Of a stretch of 64,000 nucleotides of DNA, positions 23,438 to 34,570 are shown piece by piece (within the stretch, counting starts at the first letter, position 1; every line of letters starts with the position of its first letter). The position numbers were made by a program, and so were the translations under genes. The stretch is from Scenedesmus sp. ARA3. Its lineage: Eukaryota > Chlorophyta > Chlorophyceae > Sphaeropleales > Scenedesmaceae. Under the pieces are notes generated by a model. That model had not been told where the DNA came from and made no database searches. It worked only from the letters and a program-made list of their open reading frames with translations. The stretch is from contig RWJK01001729.1 in NCBI GenBank assembly GCA_004335835.1, positions 1 to 64,000 on the forward strand, read 5' to 3'.

Positions 23438-24350
23438 CCAACACACATGAGAGCACCATACATGCCCAACCATGCTGTCACTGGACTGTCGACCATTTGT
23501 TATTGGTGCGCTTGTTGCAAAACAGCTTATGAATCAGCAGGTGTTCACGATGATGCTGCAGGAAGGCCAAGCGTAGGAGCATCATGGCATGCACACACGC
23601 CATTCATGTATGTTTAAAAACAGCACCACTGCTGATCATAGTTCCATATGCAATCACACACAGATATTCGCATTGTCACACCTGCATCGAGCAAATCAGG
23701 TGCGCCATTGAGGCAACGCTGGGTTCCAGCACCAAGCGTGTACCTTTTGTATGCATACTATAGTACCCCAATGCCTGCAGCTTTTTTCCCAACACCCATC
23801 TCCCACCAGGCACTGCAGAAATGGTAGTCAACACAACGACATGATGAAACCAGTAGTAGCCTGAGTGCTGCAAGCACAATGGTAGTGCCCGCTGATGGAG
23901 CCTCTACTTCACCCACCCAGCGTCACCATCAGAGCAGTGACGAGCTGCTCAAATTTCAGGTGCTGCTGCTGCTGCTGATTAACCATGTAGCTTCTGCAGC
24001 AGCAGAAATGCCAAGGCCATCATCAACCAACACTGCACCAGCACTGTTGCAACCTCTGGCCCAGGAATGTCTGTGTGTTTTTGGCCGTCATAACCATCGA
24101 TGTTGCAGGCCACCTTTGACGCCTTCCAGGCTAATAATATGTCAGAACAACATGCGTATGAAATTGACCCATATGGATGCGCATCCTCACGTGTGCTGAT
24201 CAACCCTGCAATGATGTATGTGATGACCCGGCAGGAAAGCCAACGCCACTGTACGAGGTGATTAAAAACAAGAATCACATGCGTTGAGATTGAAACATAC
24301 GGTAAACACTGTGCCGCATTGGTGCAAGCAGCGACTGTGTCTGAGACATT

Positions 24351-24355
24351 TTACA
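24351..24355 (-). terminator. Probable TGTAA poly(A) signal
   Basis: Minus-strand TGTAA lies about 145 nt past the stop codon of the minus-strand gene at 24497, a typical green-algal distance. Confidence 0.45.
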
Positions 24356-24447
24356 GCACACATACGGCTGCAGACGCAGTACCATGATATTGTCAGACTA
24401 CTTGCAGTCACACGCTGCAGGATCAAGGATCAACGAACACATCTCCG

Positions 24448-24484
<37 letters not shown>

Positions 24485-24496
24485 GGAGTTTGGCAG

Positions 24497-25062
24497 CTAT
24501 GGGCTGCAGCAGCTGCTGTGAGATGTGCAGGGAAGCACAGCAGGCTCCGACTGCGGCAGCGCACAGCAGCTGACTGCCCTGCACGTCCGTGCAAAACCAC
24601 TATGCACAGCCATAGCACTCTGATTTGGCCTAGCGTCTGCTGTTGCTGCTGCTGGTGGTGCTGCTAGTGCTGCTTCTGTTTGGGGTCCCACCTCTGCCTC
24701 TGCAGCGACAACCGCCGGCAGCTGAACCGTCAGGTGCTGCATGCGCTGCTGCAGTTGCTCTTTTCCCTGCTGCTGTTGATGCTGCTGCTGCTGCTGCTGC
24801 TGCTGCTGATTGGAGTGCTGACATTCCTGCTGCGAATGCTGCGGCAGGTGCAGCAGCAGCTGCAGCAGGCCTGACTCCGCGTCGCTCAAGTGCCCTATAG
24901 CCACATCCGGTGGAACATCATCTGTTGGCTCTTCTAGGATGACTGTTGACCACAGCATAAACCCAGGGGTAGAGGATTTGCGAGCAGGGGGTCTGACAGG
25001 GTCAAAACCAAAGGGTGCTGGGGTTTGTGCAACAGGCGCAGCTAGCGGCGAACCGCCGCAGC

Positions 25063-25095
<33 letters not shown>

Positions 25096-25309
25096 AGCAC
25101 TCCGCTTCGTGCTCTGCTGCTGCTGATGTTCCGGATAGGCCTTTGTTCTGCTGGGCTGACGGCATGATGGTAGTGGAGCCCTGATTGGCGTGTTTAATTT
25201 CCTGCGAGCAGCAGCAGCAGCAGGCACCAACAACACAGCTGGCGATATGCAGGCACGGGCGATAGCTGTAGCAAAAAAACTTTAAGCAACATTTGGTTGA
25301 AGCCAACAT
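24497..25309 (-). CDS. Uncharacterised Gln-rich protein
   Basis: An open frame of 270 codons runs from an ATG at 25309 or, more conservatively, from an ATG at 25165 (MPSAQQNKGLSGTSAAAEHE). A good acceptor (CTCGCAG, about 25205) may mean the true first exon lies further upstream. The only non-repetitive part is a block with PFGFDPVRPPARKSSTPGFM then LWSTVILEEPTDDVPPDVAI and a short Leu-rich helix ending LLQLLLHLPQ. Poly-Ser, Asn and Gln runs surround it. I recognise no domain. It lies downstream of the MINDY gene on the same strand, about 460 bp away, with a poly(A) signal of its own, so it is a separate gene. Confidence 0.5.
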
Positions 25310-25636
25310 GTGGACATGGCAGCAACGATTACCTGTGCGTGCGTGAGACGGGTAGCGTTGGCGCCAAAAGGTAAACCCCGGCCTTCGCCGTCTTCACGTG
25401 ATGCTGCCTGCCGATGTTTACACCCTCTTCTCATATGATAACAAGCCGCACAATTATCGTTGAGGGTGAGGCATGAGTTTCACACCGCTCTACGAGCCTA
25501 CTGGCAACATTCTACACGACATCCTGCCGCAGCCTGGTTTCCTCGACTGTAAAGAGTTTCCTGCATTGTGGCAGGGCATAATCTGAATCAGACCACTGAG
25601 AACGGCCCGAAGACTGCTGCGTTCGTAGTAGCATTG

Positions 25637-25641
25637 TTACA
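25637..25641 (-). terminator. Probable TGTAA poly(A) signal of the MINDY gene
   Basis: Minus-strand TGTAA lies about 130 nt beyond the MINDY stop codon (25770-25772). Confidence 0.5.
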
Positions 25642-25769
25642 GCGCTCCGTACTGCGCTGGAGCAAAACCATCACCTAGACAACGATCGAGGACTCACAGG
25701 CCCTTGCGATTGCAGCATGCATCAGGATTGCTGAATGAACGATTGCTGAACACGACAGCTGCAAGATCA

Positions 25770-28700
25770 TCACATGATGCTGCACTTCTCCTCCTGCTGC
25801 TGCGCTCGCCGCCTGCCAGTGCCGTGTGTTCCACAGGACGCTGAACCCCGCCGGGGCTGCTGCTGCTGCCGCTGCTGCTGCATATGCTGCTGGTGCTGCG
25901 GCGCACCGCCCGCTGCTGCCATCGCCGGTTGCTGGTACCCCTGCTGTGCTGAAAACTGCGCTGCCTGCTGCTGCAGGTTTGATGCGGCTCTGTCAACTCC
26001 ACTAGCTATCCGACGCCCCATCTGTCTGACACTAGCTGCTAGCGAGTCGGCCTGCTGCTGCAGCCCTAGGCCAGGCGCAGCCGCCGCTTGCTGCTGCTGC
26101 TGGGCACTGCCGCTGCCTTGTTGCTGCTGCTGCTGTTGCTGCTGCTGGCGCTGCGCCTGTATCCTCGCAGCCTCCTCTTCCTCTTGCAGCTGCAGCTGCA
26201 GCGCCAAAGCAAAGTCTGCATCCTCATGGCTGTCATGTCCCGCTGCTGCTGCTGCATGTCCCAGCAACTCCTGATGCTGTTGCTGCTGGTGCTGCAGGGC
26301 CTGCTCGTAGCCTCCTCCTCCTCCAGATTCTGCCGCCAGGCTTGCTGCTATCGCTGCATCAAGGTCAGTCATGGCTGCTGGTACCTCGCCTGCTGCGCCT
26401 GCTGCTGCCACCTGGCTATAGCTGAGGGTGTCGGGATCCCTATGCGGCACAAAGGGGCTGAATGCACCTGCAGCGGCAGAGCAGCAGAGCAGCAGGAGCA
26501 CAACATGTTATGGATAGTTGGCATCAGCATTGTGAGCATAGATTGCTGCTGCAACCTGGCTGTAACTGAGGGTGTCGGGATCCCTGTGCAGCACAAAACG
26601 GCTGAAAGCACCTGCAGCAGCAAAGCAGCATCAGCAGCACGAAGTCAGGAAAGGGTGACATCAGCAGAGCGAGCCTGCATGTTGAATGAGGTGCTGCTGC
26701 TGCTGCTGCTGCTGCTCAGATACACTGTAAGCTCGCTGATGAGTGACGCCACCCGTAAAGATTTATTGGATATTGATGGGTGAGTGCCTTACCCGTGCAG
26801 AAGGTGGTGTCACCATTGACGCTGTCCAGGCGCTCCCACACGATGCCTCTCTCACACACTTCGTTACTCCCCATCTCACCAAATCACTTCCTCTCTCACA
26901 CTGTCTCTCACACTGTCTCTCACCTGTGCAGAAGGTGGTGTCACCATTGACGCTGTCCAGGCGCTCTCACTCTCTCTCAAACAGGTTCACAAGACCTCTC
27001 ACCCTCGTCCATAAGCAGACCCACATGAATATGCCCGTATTTCCGCCGCACCTGTGCAGAAGGTGGTGTCGCCGTTGACGCTGTCCAGGCGCTCCCACAC
27101 AATGTCCGGCTCGCGCTCGTAGCCAGCATCAGTCACCAGCAGGAACACGGCGCCCTCAAAGGCAAACAGCGTGTTGAAGTGGTTGTTCCTGCAGGCATGA
27201 AAAAGTAATCCAGTTTGTTGAAGAATTATATCCGTAAACAGCATGAACACAGCACCATGAACGGCGAACAGCGCGTAGAAGCGGTTGTTCCTGCAGGCAT
27301 CGACCTGAACTGACCTGAACCTGAACTTCGTCTTGTTTGAGGCTTTATAGCGCAACAGCAGGAGGCACGGCGCCCTCAACACCAAACAGTGCGACTCGGA
27401 TGTTGCTGCATGCTAAACCAATGATTGAACATTACACGTCCAAGGTTTTGTGCAGCAGCAGGACCAGCTGTAAGAGGATGTGCCATGATTGCCAGTCGTC
27501 TCTGAGAAAACACCAGTATAACTCGAACAACACTGCCAGCAGGTGCCCCTCTATTCTGGCTAGCCCGTAAGGCATAAGGCAATTCGAACGTCTGATACAC
27601 CCTCAATACAAACCAACGCTGATGTTGCTCACCTGAAAAACACAGCCAGCTGATGCTCCTTCAGGCTGCTCGCCAAGGTGGCCAGCCCGTACGGTGTGAG
27701 CTGGCTGCAGTGCGCCTCCATGAAGCCCCGCCACAACCCCAACACCGCTCACTTAAAGAAGACCGCCAGCTGGAGCTCCTTCAAACCGCTTGTCGCGGTA
27801 GCTAGCCTGTACGGTGCTCTCGGACACTGCATGATGCATAGTCGATTTGAAATTTAAAGCCGCTCACCTGAAAAGGACTGCCAGCTGGTGCTCCTTTAAA
27901 CTGCTTGCCAGCGTAGCCAGGCCATACGGCGTGAGCTGGCTGCAGTGCGACTCCATGAAACCCCGCACCACATGCGCATCCACCAGCTGCTGCTGCTGCT
28001 TTTGGTCGCCAGCTGCCGCACTCGCCCCAACAGCCCCTGCAGGTGTTTCTGTCCCAGCCGGCTTGCTGCTGCCGCTGTTGTTGCCGCTGCCAACCCCTAG
28101 CCGGGAGGGCCCTGCTCCTTCAAAAGCAAGCTTCCGTGTCATGCTAGTGCTGCGGGTGGGGCTGTCACCCAGCTCTATTCTGCTGGGTGCCACATCGCAG
28201 CAGACATGCAGCAGCATCTCCTCCACAAGCTCCTCGATAACGACATCCTCAGCACTGCCAGCTGCAGCATCAGCTGCCACATCAGCTGCTGCTGCTGCTG
28301 CTGATGATGATGAGGCATGCACGCCATTGCTAGTGCTGCTGCTGCTTGTGGAGATTTGTGGCAGCTGCGGCAGGGCTTGATCGAGCCCTGCTGCTGCAAC
28401 TTGCTGCTGCTGCTGCTGCTGCTCCTGCAGGTCCATCAGCGGCTCCACGGCCCCTTCAGCAACAGGCGGCATGTGCTGCTGCTGCTGCTGCTGCTCAAGA
28501 GCTTGCTGCTGCTGCTCCAAGGCATGCTGCTGCTGCTGCTGCTGCTGCTCCAGGGCGTGCTGGTGTGCCTGTGAGAATGAGCCGTGGCTGATGCTCAGGT
28601 TGCGCAGCGGGCCTGCTGACAGCGCCTCCACTTCTGCCTCGTCTAGGCCCAGCAGCAGCACCTCCATCAACTCGTTGTAGGACCTGCAGATTTCTCATCA

Positions 28701-30777
28701 ATGTTTCATGGTTAATTAATTAGTAACTGTGATGGTGAACGTGGACATATTGCAGCGGCCTGCTGACAGCGCCTCCACTTCTGATGTGTCTAGGCCCAGC
28801 AGCAGCACCTCCATCAACTCGTTGTAGGACCTGCACACGTGTAATCAATGTTTCATTGCTTAGTTGAAGAGTCACAGTGACTTTTGACAAGTTGCAGCGG
28901 GCCTGCTGACAGCGCCTCCACTTCTGACTCGTCCAGGCCCAGCAGCAGCACCTCCATCATTTCGTTGTAGGACCTGCACATGTGTAATCAATGTTTCATT
29001 GCTTAGTTGAAGAGTCATAGTGACTATTAACAAGTTGCAGCAGGCCTGCTGACAGCGCTTCCACTTCTGATTTGTCTAGGCCACGCAGCAGCAACTCCAT
29101 CAGCTCATTGTAGACCTGAACAATCAGTGGGCAGGTGAAGTTATAGCATTGAAGTATGTTTGAGTGAATTGAAGAGCAGCAGTAGCAGCACCTCCATCAG
29201 GGACCTGACGCGGCCGTGGTGCGGAGTTTAGGGGTCCATGCGCGCACTTTACTACACATTACACACCTCTGAACCAACCTGGTGCCAAAAGACCGGTGCA
29301 GTTTGAGTGTCCTGCGAGTCCACTAGCCAGCCGTGCAGCAGCGGGATGTGCGGCCGGTCAAAACATCATGCTCAGTCAAACATCAGTCAAACACCGGTCA
29401 ACGCTCTCACCTGGTGCCGAAGACTGCTGCTGTTTGAGCGTCCTGCGGGTCCACCAGCCAGCCGTGCAGCAGCGGGATGCCCAGCAGGTCGAAGACAGCT
29501 ACCTCTGGTGTGGGCTCAAACGCGTGCGCATTGTGGAACTTCACATTCACGTCAATGCCTGCGGCAGTTGAATGCTAGTTGTCGTAAGCAAGTCTTTGAT
29601 GCGCAACAGTAGCAACTGCGCTGCGCCGCACCTGTTGTGAGCATTCAAAGCACCGGGAAGGCGTCGCTGACGTTGCGCGCATGGTCTGCGTGTGGCCCAC
29701 GCGATACGCATCATGCGGAAGAAGCTCGACAGAAGCAACTGCGCTGCACCGCACATGTTGCGAGCTGCTGCAGCACTGGGAAAACATCGCTGACATTGCG
29801 CACATAGTCTGCTGCGTGTGGTGTGCAACACTTGCACCATACAAGCATACACAATACTAACAGACACGCTGCCATGCACCTGTGGTCAGTTTCTGCAGCA
29901 CTGGGAAAACATCGTTGACATTGCGCGCGTAGTCGGCTGCATGTGGCGCACTGCCCTCGAAGGCCTTGCTGCGCTCCAGCAGCAGGTCCACGATGGACGT
30001 GATGAGGTCCGACTGTTACATGACAGAATGTAACAAGGTTCAAAAGGTTAGGTGACAGCTGGAATGATGCAGGTCAAGGATGGTGGCAGGGAGCAGCAGG
30101 GTGCAGCAATGACGCTGCCAACACAGTCTTGGCACTGCATGCTGCACAACACATTCCCAATGCTTTCTTTTACCGATAACGGCTTGCATGGAGTGCTGAT
30201 GACAAATTCTGTCTGTGCGCGCAAAAAGTGTTGCAACAAACAATGTAATATATAATGTGTCTTTGCGGCTGGTGCTGCAGCCTCTGACTTCTGCAGCACA
30301 GGTGCTGCGCCTGCTGCTGTGCTGGCACAGCTGCTTGCCTGGGTGATGTCCCGCACGCCTGCAGGAAGCTTCAACTCGTTGCGCAGAGACAGTACGTTGG
30401 CGATTGCCAGCAGCGGGCATGGCCCATTCTTGTTCTGCATGCATATCTTGACCTGCCTGCGAGGTTTGAAGTTGAGAGCATTTGGGTGCACGTGTCACAC
30501 GTCTTGCAGAGCGATGCATGCGGAGGGCATGCGGAGCTTGCAGGAGGGTGGGTGGAGGCGTGTGGCTGTACAGTTGATGAAAAGGCAAGCTGCTGTTGCA
30601 ATGTTGAGTGTTGCGCGTATGCTGCATGCATCTGTGCAATGATAGCTGCATGCAGCTGCTGCTGAGGCCTGCAGCCAGTGAGCACAGGCAACTGCTTGAT
30701 GCCTGCGCGCTCTTCTGCTGCATGCCTCACCTTCCAAAGAAGTCGATCCTTTTCACCACGTAACTGCTGTCCCCCAT
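25770..30777 (-). CDS. MINDY: MINDY-1/2-type (FAM63) Lys48-specific deubiquitinase
   Basis: Seven exons close in phase: 30777-30731, 30456-30339, 30012-29880, 29558-29411, 28683-27868, 27188-27052 and 26467-25770, giving 698 aa. The MINDY catalytic core is plain. QNKNGPCPLLAIANVL holds Gln23 and the nucleophile Cys29 with the same six-residue spacing as human MINDY-1 Gln131/Cys137. GIDVNVKFHNAHAFEPTPE follows, then FDLLGIPLLHGWLVDPQ with catalytic His131. SYNELMEVLLLGL, SQLTPYGLATL and FRNNHFNTLFAFEGAVFLLV complete the fold, ending VWERLDSVNGDTTFC. By family knowledge it trims Lys48-linked ubiquitin chains in the cytosol. A Gln/Ala/Ser-rich insertion of over 200 residues splits the core in exon 5. 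The C-terminus has UIM-like helices (ADFALALQLQLQEEEEAA) and ends CSIM, a CaaX-type prenylation box. Exon 2 appears to use a GC donor. Confidence 0.93.
26535..26615 (-). repeat. Echo of MINDY exon 7, 5' edge
   Basis: Minus strand: after CTGCTGCAG the sequence repeats the exon 7 head, GGTGCTTTCAGCCGTTTTGT, then GGGATCCCGACACCCTCAGT. The real exon has GGTGCATTCAGCCCCTTTGT at 26467. Its acceptor is intact. It lies about 130 bp upstream in transcription. Confidence 0.8.
26798..26975 (-). repeat. Two echoes of MINDY exon 6, 3' edge
   Basis: GTGCAGAAGGTGGTGTCACC then ATTGACGCTGTCCAGGCGCT (+ strand) occurs at about 26798-26840 and 26927-26970. It matches the real exon 6 end at 27053-27092. Both copies lie downstream and keep an intact CACAG|GT-type donor edge. 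Confidence 0.8.
27220..27420 (-). repeat. Two echoes of MINDY exon 6, 5' edge
   Basis: The copy at about 27225-27293 encodes NNRFYALFAVHGAVFMLFTD, against NNHFNTLFAFEGAVFLLVTD in the real exon, and keeps CCTGCAG|GAACAACC. A more decayed copy lies at about 27355-27410 (GCACGGCGCCCTCAACACCA). Both are upstream of exon 6. Confidence 0.8.
27490..27812 (-). repeat. Three echoes of MINDY exon 5, 3' edge
   Basis: Copies lie at about 27751-27812, 27633-27731 and 27501-27575. The middle one encodes FMEAHCSQLTPYGLATLASS with one change from the real exon end and keeps TTTCAG|GTGAGC. The outer two are shorter or frame-broken. All lie downstream of the real edge at 27868. Confidence 0.85.
28750..29207 (-). 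repeat. Three to four echoes of MINDY exon 5, 5' edge
   Basis: Copies of the exon 5 head (SYNELMEVLLLGLDE...EALSAG) lie at about 28754-28832, 28894-28972 and 29037-29115, with a stub near 29175-29205, at a period of about 140 bp. The first two keep an acceptor (GTGCAG|GTCCTACAACGA). The intervening intron sequence AATCAATGTTTCAT is repeated too. Thus whole acceptor-plus-exon-head units were amplified in tandem upstream of the real exon. Confidence 0.88.
29285..29366 (-). repeat. Echo of MINDY exon 4, 3' edge (catalytic His region)
   Basis: The + strand GTGTCCTGCGAGTCCACTAG, CAGCCGTGCAGCAGCGGGAT and GCGGCCGGTC repeat the exon 4 segment that encodes the HGWLVDPQ motif, about 125 bp downstream of it. 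Substitutions destroy the motif, so this copy could not encode the active-site histidine in context. Confidence 0.8.
29638..29830 (-). repeat. Two echoes of MINDY exon 3, 3' edge
   Basis: Copies of the segment encoding DYARNVNDVFPVLQKLTTG lie at about 29752-29822 (DYVRNVSDVFPVLQQLATC) and about 29638-29700 (HARNVSDAFPVL-like). Both are downstream of the real exon edge at 29880 and retain G|GTGC-like donor sequence. Confidence 0.8.
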
Positions 30778-31999
30778 GCTGAATGCTGATGGCTGTCTAC
30801 CCCTTGGGTGTCCTGCTTTGCTGTGCTTGGTTGAAGGCTCTTGATGATTGTGCTGGCTCGTCAACACATGCTCAAGCTACAATTATTGATACAAATACCC
30901 ACTGTTGAGGGCGACAAAGCTGCTCATAGGCCAGCTGAATGGAGAGCTGAGGAAGCTAACTGCATGTGTGCGAAACCCCGCAGGATTATCAACAAACTGT
31001 TGAAACAAAAGGGGTAGCTACGAGTTTACTTGACGAATGAATTCAGATAATCAAGATCGATGAAGCTGGCTCCAGCATCAACGGGTAAAACGCATAACAA
31101 GAGTGCCAGGAGACCGCCTGCAGCAGTACTCTCAATATGTGGATGTCAGAGAGCGTCGCAATGAGGGTCATCAATCCATCTGCGCACAAAACACTCAAGC
31201 TTGGACTAGTTACACCTAGGCATTGTTTCGCCTTGCCGTGGTTTGCTCAACATGTACCTCTACACCCTTAAACGGATCTAGTAGCTTATACAAATGCTTT
31301 TAATCCCCGCTCAAATGACTTGATCACTGGCGTCAGGCTGATTGAACAGTATTGCGCCCACCAACCCTCACAGATCACCCGCTAGGACGCCAACAACAGC
31401 CAGACGCACATCATCACCTTTTGTATCATTTATCAAACCGCTCAGGCAGTGGAAGGCATGGAGGAGATGCCAGGCAGCAGCAGCATACCTGCTGACGCAG
31501 CAGGGCAAGATGTAGTGCCCATGGGAGCATCAGACTTTGTGCTGCTGGTGCTGCTGCTGGTGGTGGTGCTGCTGGTGCTTCCAAAGCAAGTATTGAAAAT
31601 GCTGCGCCGTGCAAACCATGCACACAATCAGTAACAGGTGAGCATGCAGCGGCGCTCTGCAGTACAGGTTGGTCTGCAGCTGCTGCATCAAGGCAGATGC
31701 AGCATGCATGGCTGCAATTGATTCACATCTGCTGTTTGTGTCGGCCCCGACATTCCCAGACTGACAATGCACATGTCTGAACATGCAGTGTAGGTGTTGC
31801 TGCTTTGCTGCACAACCGCGGGCCTTTCACGGTGCTGCCGCCGCTGCTGCTGCTGCTGCTGCTGCTGCCGCTGCTGCAGGCGTGGGCAGATCCAGCACTC
31901 TCGTGTGTACAGCAGGAAGCTCAAAACATCCAGCAGTGGCATCAAAAGCAGCGGCACCATACATAGCAGAATAGCATATCTCCATCACAGGCAGGTCTC
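30778..31999. other. Divergent intergenic region, MINDY / giant protein
   Basis: The MINDY gene reads left and the giant-protein gene reads right, so both promoters should be here. A small candidate frame lies at 31458-31634. A (CTG)n patch is at about 31840-31875. I found no TATA box that I could defend. Confidence 0.4.
31458..31634 (+). CDS. Possible small single-pass membrane protein, 58 aa
   Basis: The ATG at 31458 opens a 58-codon frame: an acidic/polar N-terminus (MEEMPGSSSIPADAAGQDVV), one hydrophobic stretch (FVLLVLLLVVVLLVLP) and a basic tail (KQVLKMLRRANHAHNQ). The layout fits a small membrane protein with a cytosolic basic C-terminus. There is no family match I know, and CTG triplets easily yield poly-Leu, so chance is a real alternative. 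Confidence 0.3.
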   Translation: MEEMPGSSSIPADAAGQDVVPMGASDFVLLVLLLVVVLLVLPKQVLKMLRRANHAHNQ

Positions 32000-32202
32000 A
32001 TGGTAACAACACGCGGCAAGGGGCGCCTGCCAACACACATTGATACTGCAGCAGCCTGGCAGCAGAAGCAGCAGCTGGTGCAGCTGCAGCACGCAGCAGC
32101 ATCCCTACCAGATGCAAGTGCATTGCCAGTAAGGGTGACACATGAGCTGCGGCGCGTGCTGCTGCTGCTGCAGCGGTGTGGGCGCACACAACACAATGCA
32201 AG

Positions 32203-32235
<33 letters not shown>

Positions 32236-33307
32236 GAGCAGCAGGAGCGGCAGCAAACTGGAGGATCTGAAAATGAATGCAGATGAAGCTCTGCATGTAG
32301 CATCAAGCCACATCAGCAGCCTGATACAGCAGCTGCAACCGCGTGAGGCTGCAGCAGCATGTGTGCATGCACATTTGTTTGCTGCCTGGGTGCGAGCGGT
32401 GGCAGCAATAGGAGCTGCAGCGGGAGCAGCAGCAGCAGCAGCAGAAGAAGAAGAAGAAGAAGAAGAAGAAGAAGAAGAAGAAGAAGAAGAAGAAGAAGAA
32501 GAAGAAGGAGAAGAAGAAGAAGAAGAAGAAGAAGAAGAAGAAGAAGAAGCAGCTACGGCTGGTTCGAGTAGCACAGCAGAGGCTGCAGTGCAAGACAACA
32601 GCAGTTGCAATGGCAGCAGCACAGCAGGCGTCGCTGCTTTGCCGGCAGCAACATCAGCATCAGCAAAATACACAGCAGGGACCACTGGTACTTGGGGCCC
32701 CATCTCTGCAGCATGGACCCTCAGCAGCTACCAGTATGGTCAGCTGCTGCTGCTGCTAGATGCGCCAGGCATGCTACTTGACCAGCTTGCGTGGCTGCAG
32801 CTGCCGGGGGCCTTGGACATGCCCTGGCAGCAGCAGCAGCAGCAGCAGCGTCAAGAGTTTGCAGCATCTGCTGCACAGCTGAGCCAGATGCAGCTGCTGC
32901 TGCTAGCTGAGGTGTGCTGTGCAGTGCCTGCGCTGGCTGTGCGGCTGCTGCTGCAGCTGCTGCCGCAGCAGCAAGCAGTTGGTGAAGCTGATAAAGCAGG
33001 ACATGAAGATGGCGGCAGCGGCAGCAGCAGCAGCAGCAGCTGGCTTGCTCCTGTGCCTGCTGTGCTGCTGCTGTGCATGTGTGCGTCTGCAGGCAGCCCT
33101 GCTGCTGCAGCAGCAGCACTGGCTACTGCAGATGACAAGGTGGCTTGCCTGGCTGTGCTGTGTAGAGCGGTGCAGCTGCTGCTGCCAGCTGCACAACAGC
33201 AGCAGCAACGCAAGCAGCAGTTGTTACCTGCAGAGGATCTGCTGGAGCTGACAGAGGCTGTGCTGCAACTGTTGAGCAATGCAGCAGCACCAGCAGCAGC
33301 TCAAGGT

Positions 33308-33344
<37 letters not shown>

Positions 33345-33518
33345 CCAGCTGGGATAACACTCATGCAGAAGCAGCAGGGCCCAAGGAGAAAGGGTTGAGC
33401 AGCGTCTGGGTTCATCACCACACTAGCACTAGTGTTGTGCAAGTCAGCCGCCAGCAGCTGCTGGCAGGGCTGCTGCAGCTGCTGCAAGATCTGCTGCTGC
33501 AGTGGGGAGACACCTGGT

Positions 33519-33567
<49 letters not shown>

Positions 33568-33832
33568 AGGGCTCGCTGTGCATGGTGTCACAGCCAGCAG
33601 TGTGCAGGAGCAGCTGCAGCACATCCAGCTACAGCTGCAGCAGCTGCTGCCGCACTACCTAGCAGCTGAACAGGCAGCCGAGCAGCAGCAGCAGCAGCAG
33701 CACATAGACCCCAGCAGCGCCGGCAGTGCGCCGCTGCAGCAGCTGCTGCCTGCATCGCTGACCCACCAGCTGCTGGTGCACACCAACAGCCGGCTCGCAC
33801 TCACACTGATGATGATGCAGATGCAGCTGCCT

Positions 33833-33872
<40 letters not shown>

Positions 33873-34539
33873 TGACCGGCTCACACACCCAACCAGCAGC
33901 ACTAGCAGCAGCAGCAGCAGCAGCAGCAGCAAGCAGCGGCAGCAGCAGCAGCAGCAACGCAGCTGACTGGGTGACACTGTGTGAGGACCCCTTTGGCAGG
34001 GCAGCGCAGCAGCTGCTGCGCTGCACAGCTGGCGCAAGCAGCGATGATGAGCAGCAGCAAACTGGCCTGCAGGAGCAGGCCGGTTCGAGCCAGGTGCAGC
34101 TATACAGCAGCAGCAGCAGCAGCAGTGGTACCAGCAGCAGACAGCTCAACTGGCTCTCTTTCTTGTCAGCGAGCCAGCCAGAGGGTGGCTCAGCAGTTGT
34201 GCTGCACAGCACGCCTGCTTATGCTGCAGCCAGCACTGGCAAAGGACTGGTGGCAGCATGGGGAAGGCACAGCCGCTTACCTTGCAGCTTTCTGCACAAC
34301 CGTTATTGCCAGGAGCAGCAGCAGCTGAGTGCGGTCACAGCAGCACCAGTATTCACAGCAGCCACAGAGCACACCACCAAATTGCGGCAGCAGCAGCTTG
34401 CCGTGCAAGCAGCAGCCAGCCACCTGGCAGGCCTTGCAGCAGCATGGCTGACCCCCGGCTACAGCCTTGGACCGCTGCTACAGCCGCCGACAGGAGGTGA
34501 CAGCAGTGGCCTGCAAAGCAGCACGCCGCCTGCAGGCCT

Positions 34540-34570
<31 letters not shown>

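Larger units (their letters stand above)
18461..24350. other. Gene-poor interval of about 5.9 kb
   Basis: Apart from one small candidate frame at 19494 I found no coding sequence with domain features, splice structure or codon pattern like the neighbours. Long frames (for example 20348-21169) are compositionally unlike protein. The part to about 22440 is GT-rich on the + strand; the rest is balanced. It may hold the 3' UTR of the bZIP gene and non-coding RNA or decayed repeats. A (CAG)n tract lies at 23399-23437. Confidence 0.5.

Noticed and set aside
25770..30777. Echoes as simple assembly duplications
   Set aside because: Copies differ from the exons and from one another by substitutions and indels and decay unevenly, and the pattern occurs in most multi-exon genes on both strands; still needs read-level confirmation.
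31942..33279. Several minus-strand poly-Ser/Cys/Phe frames
   Set aside because: Reverse readings of CAG and GAA repeats in the giant-protein exon.
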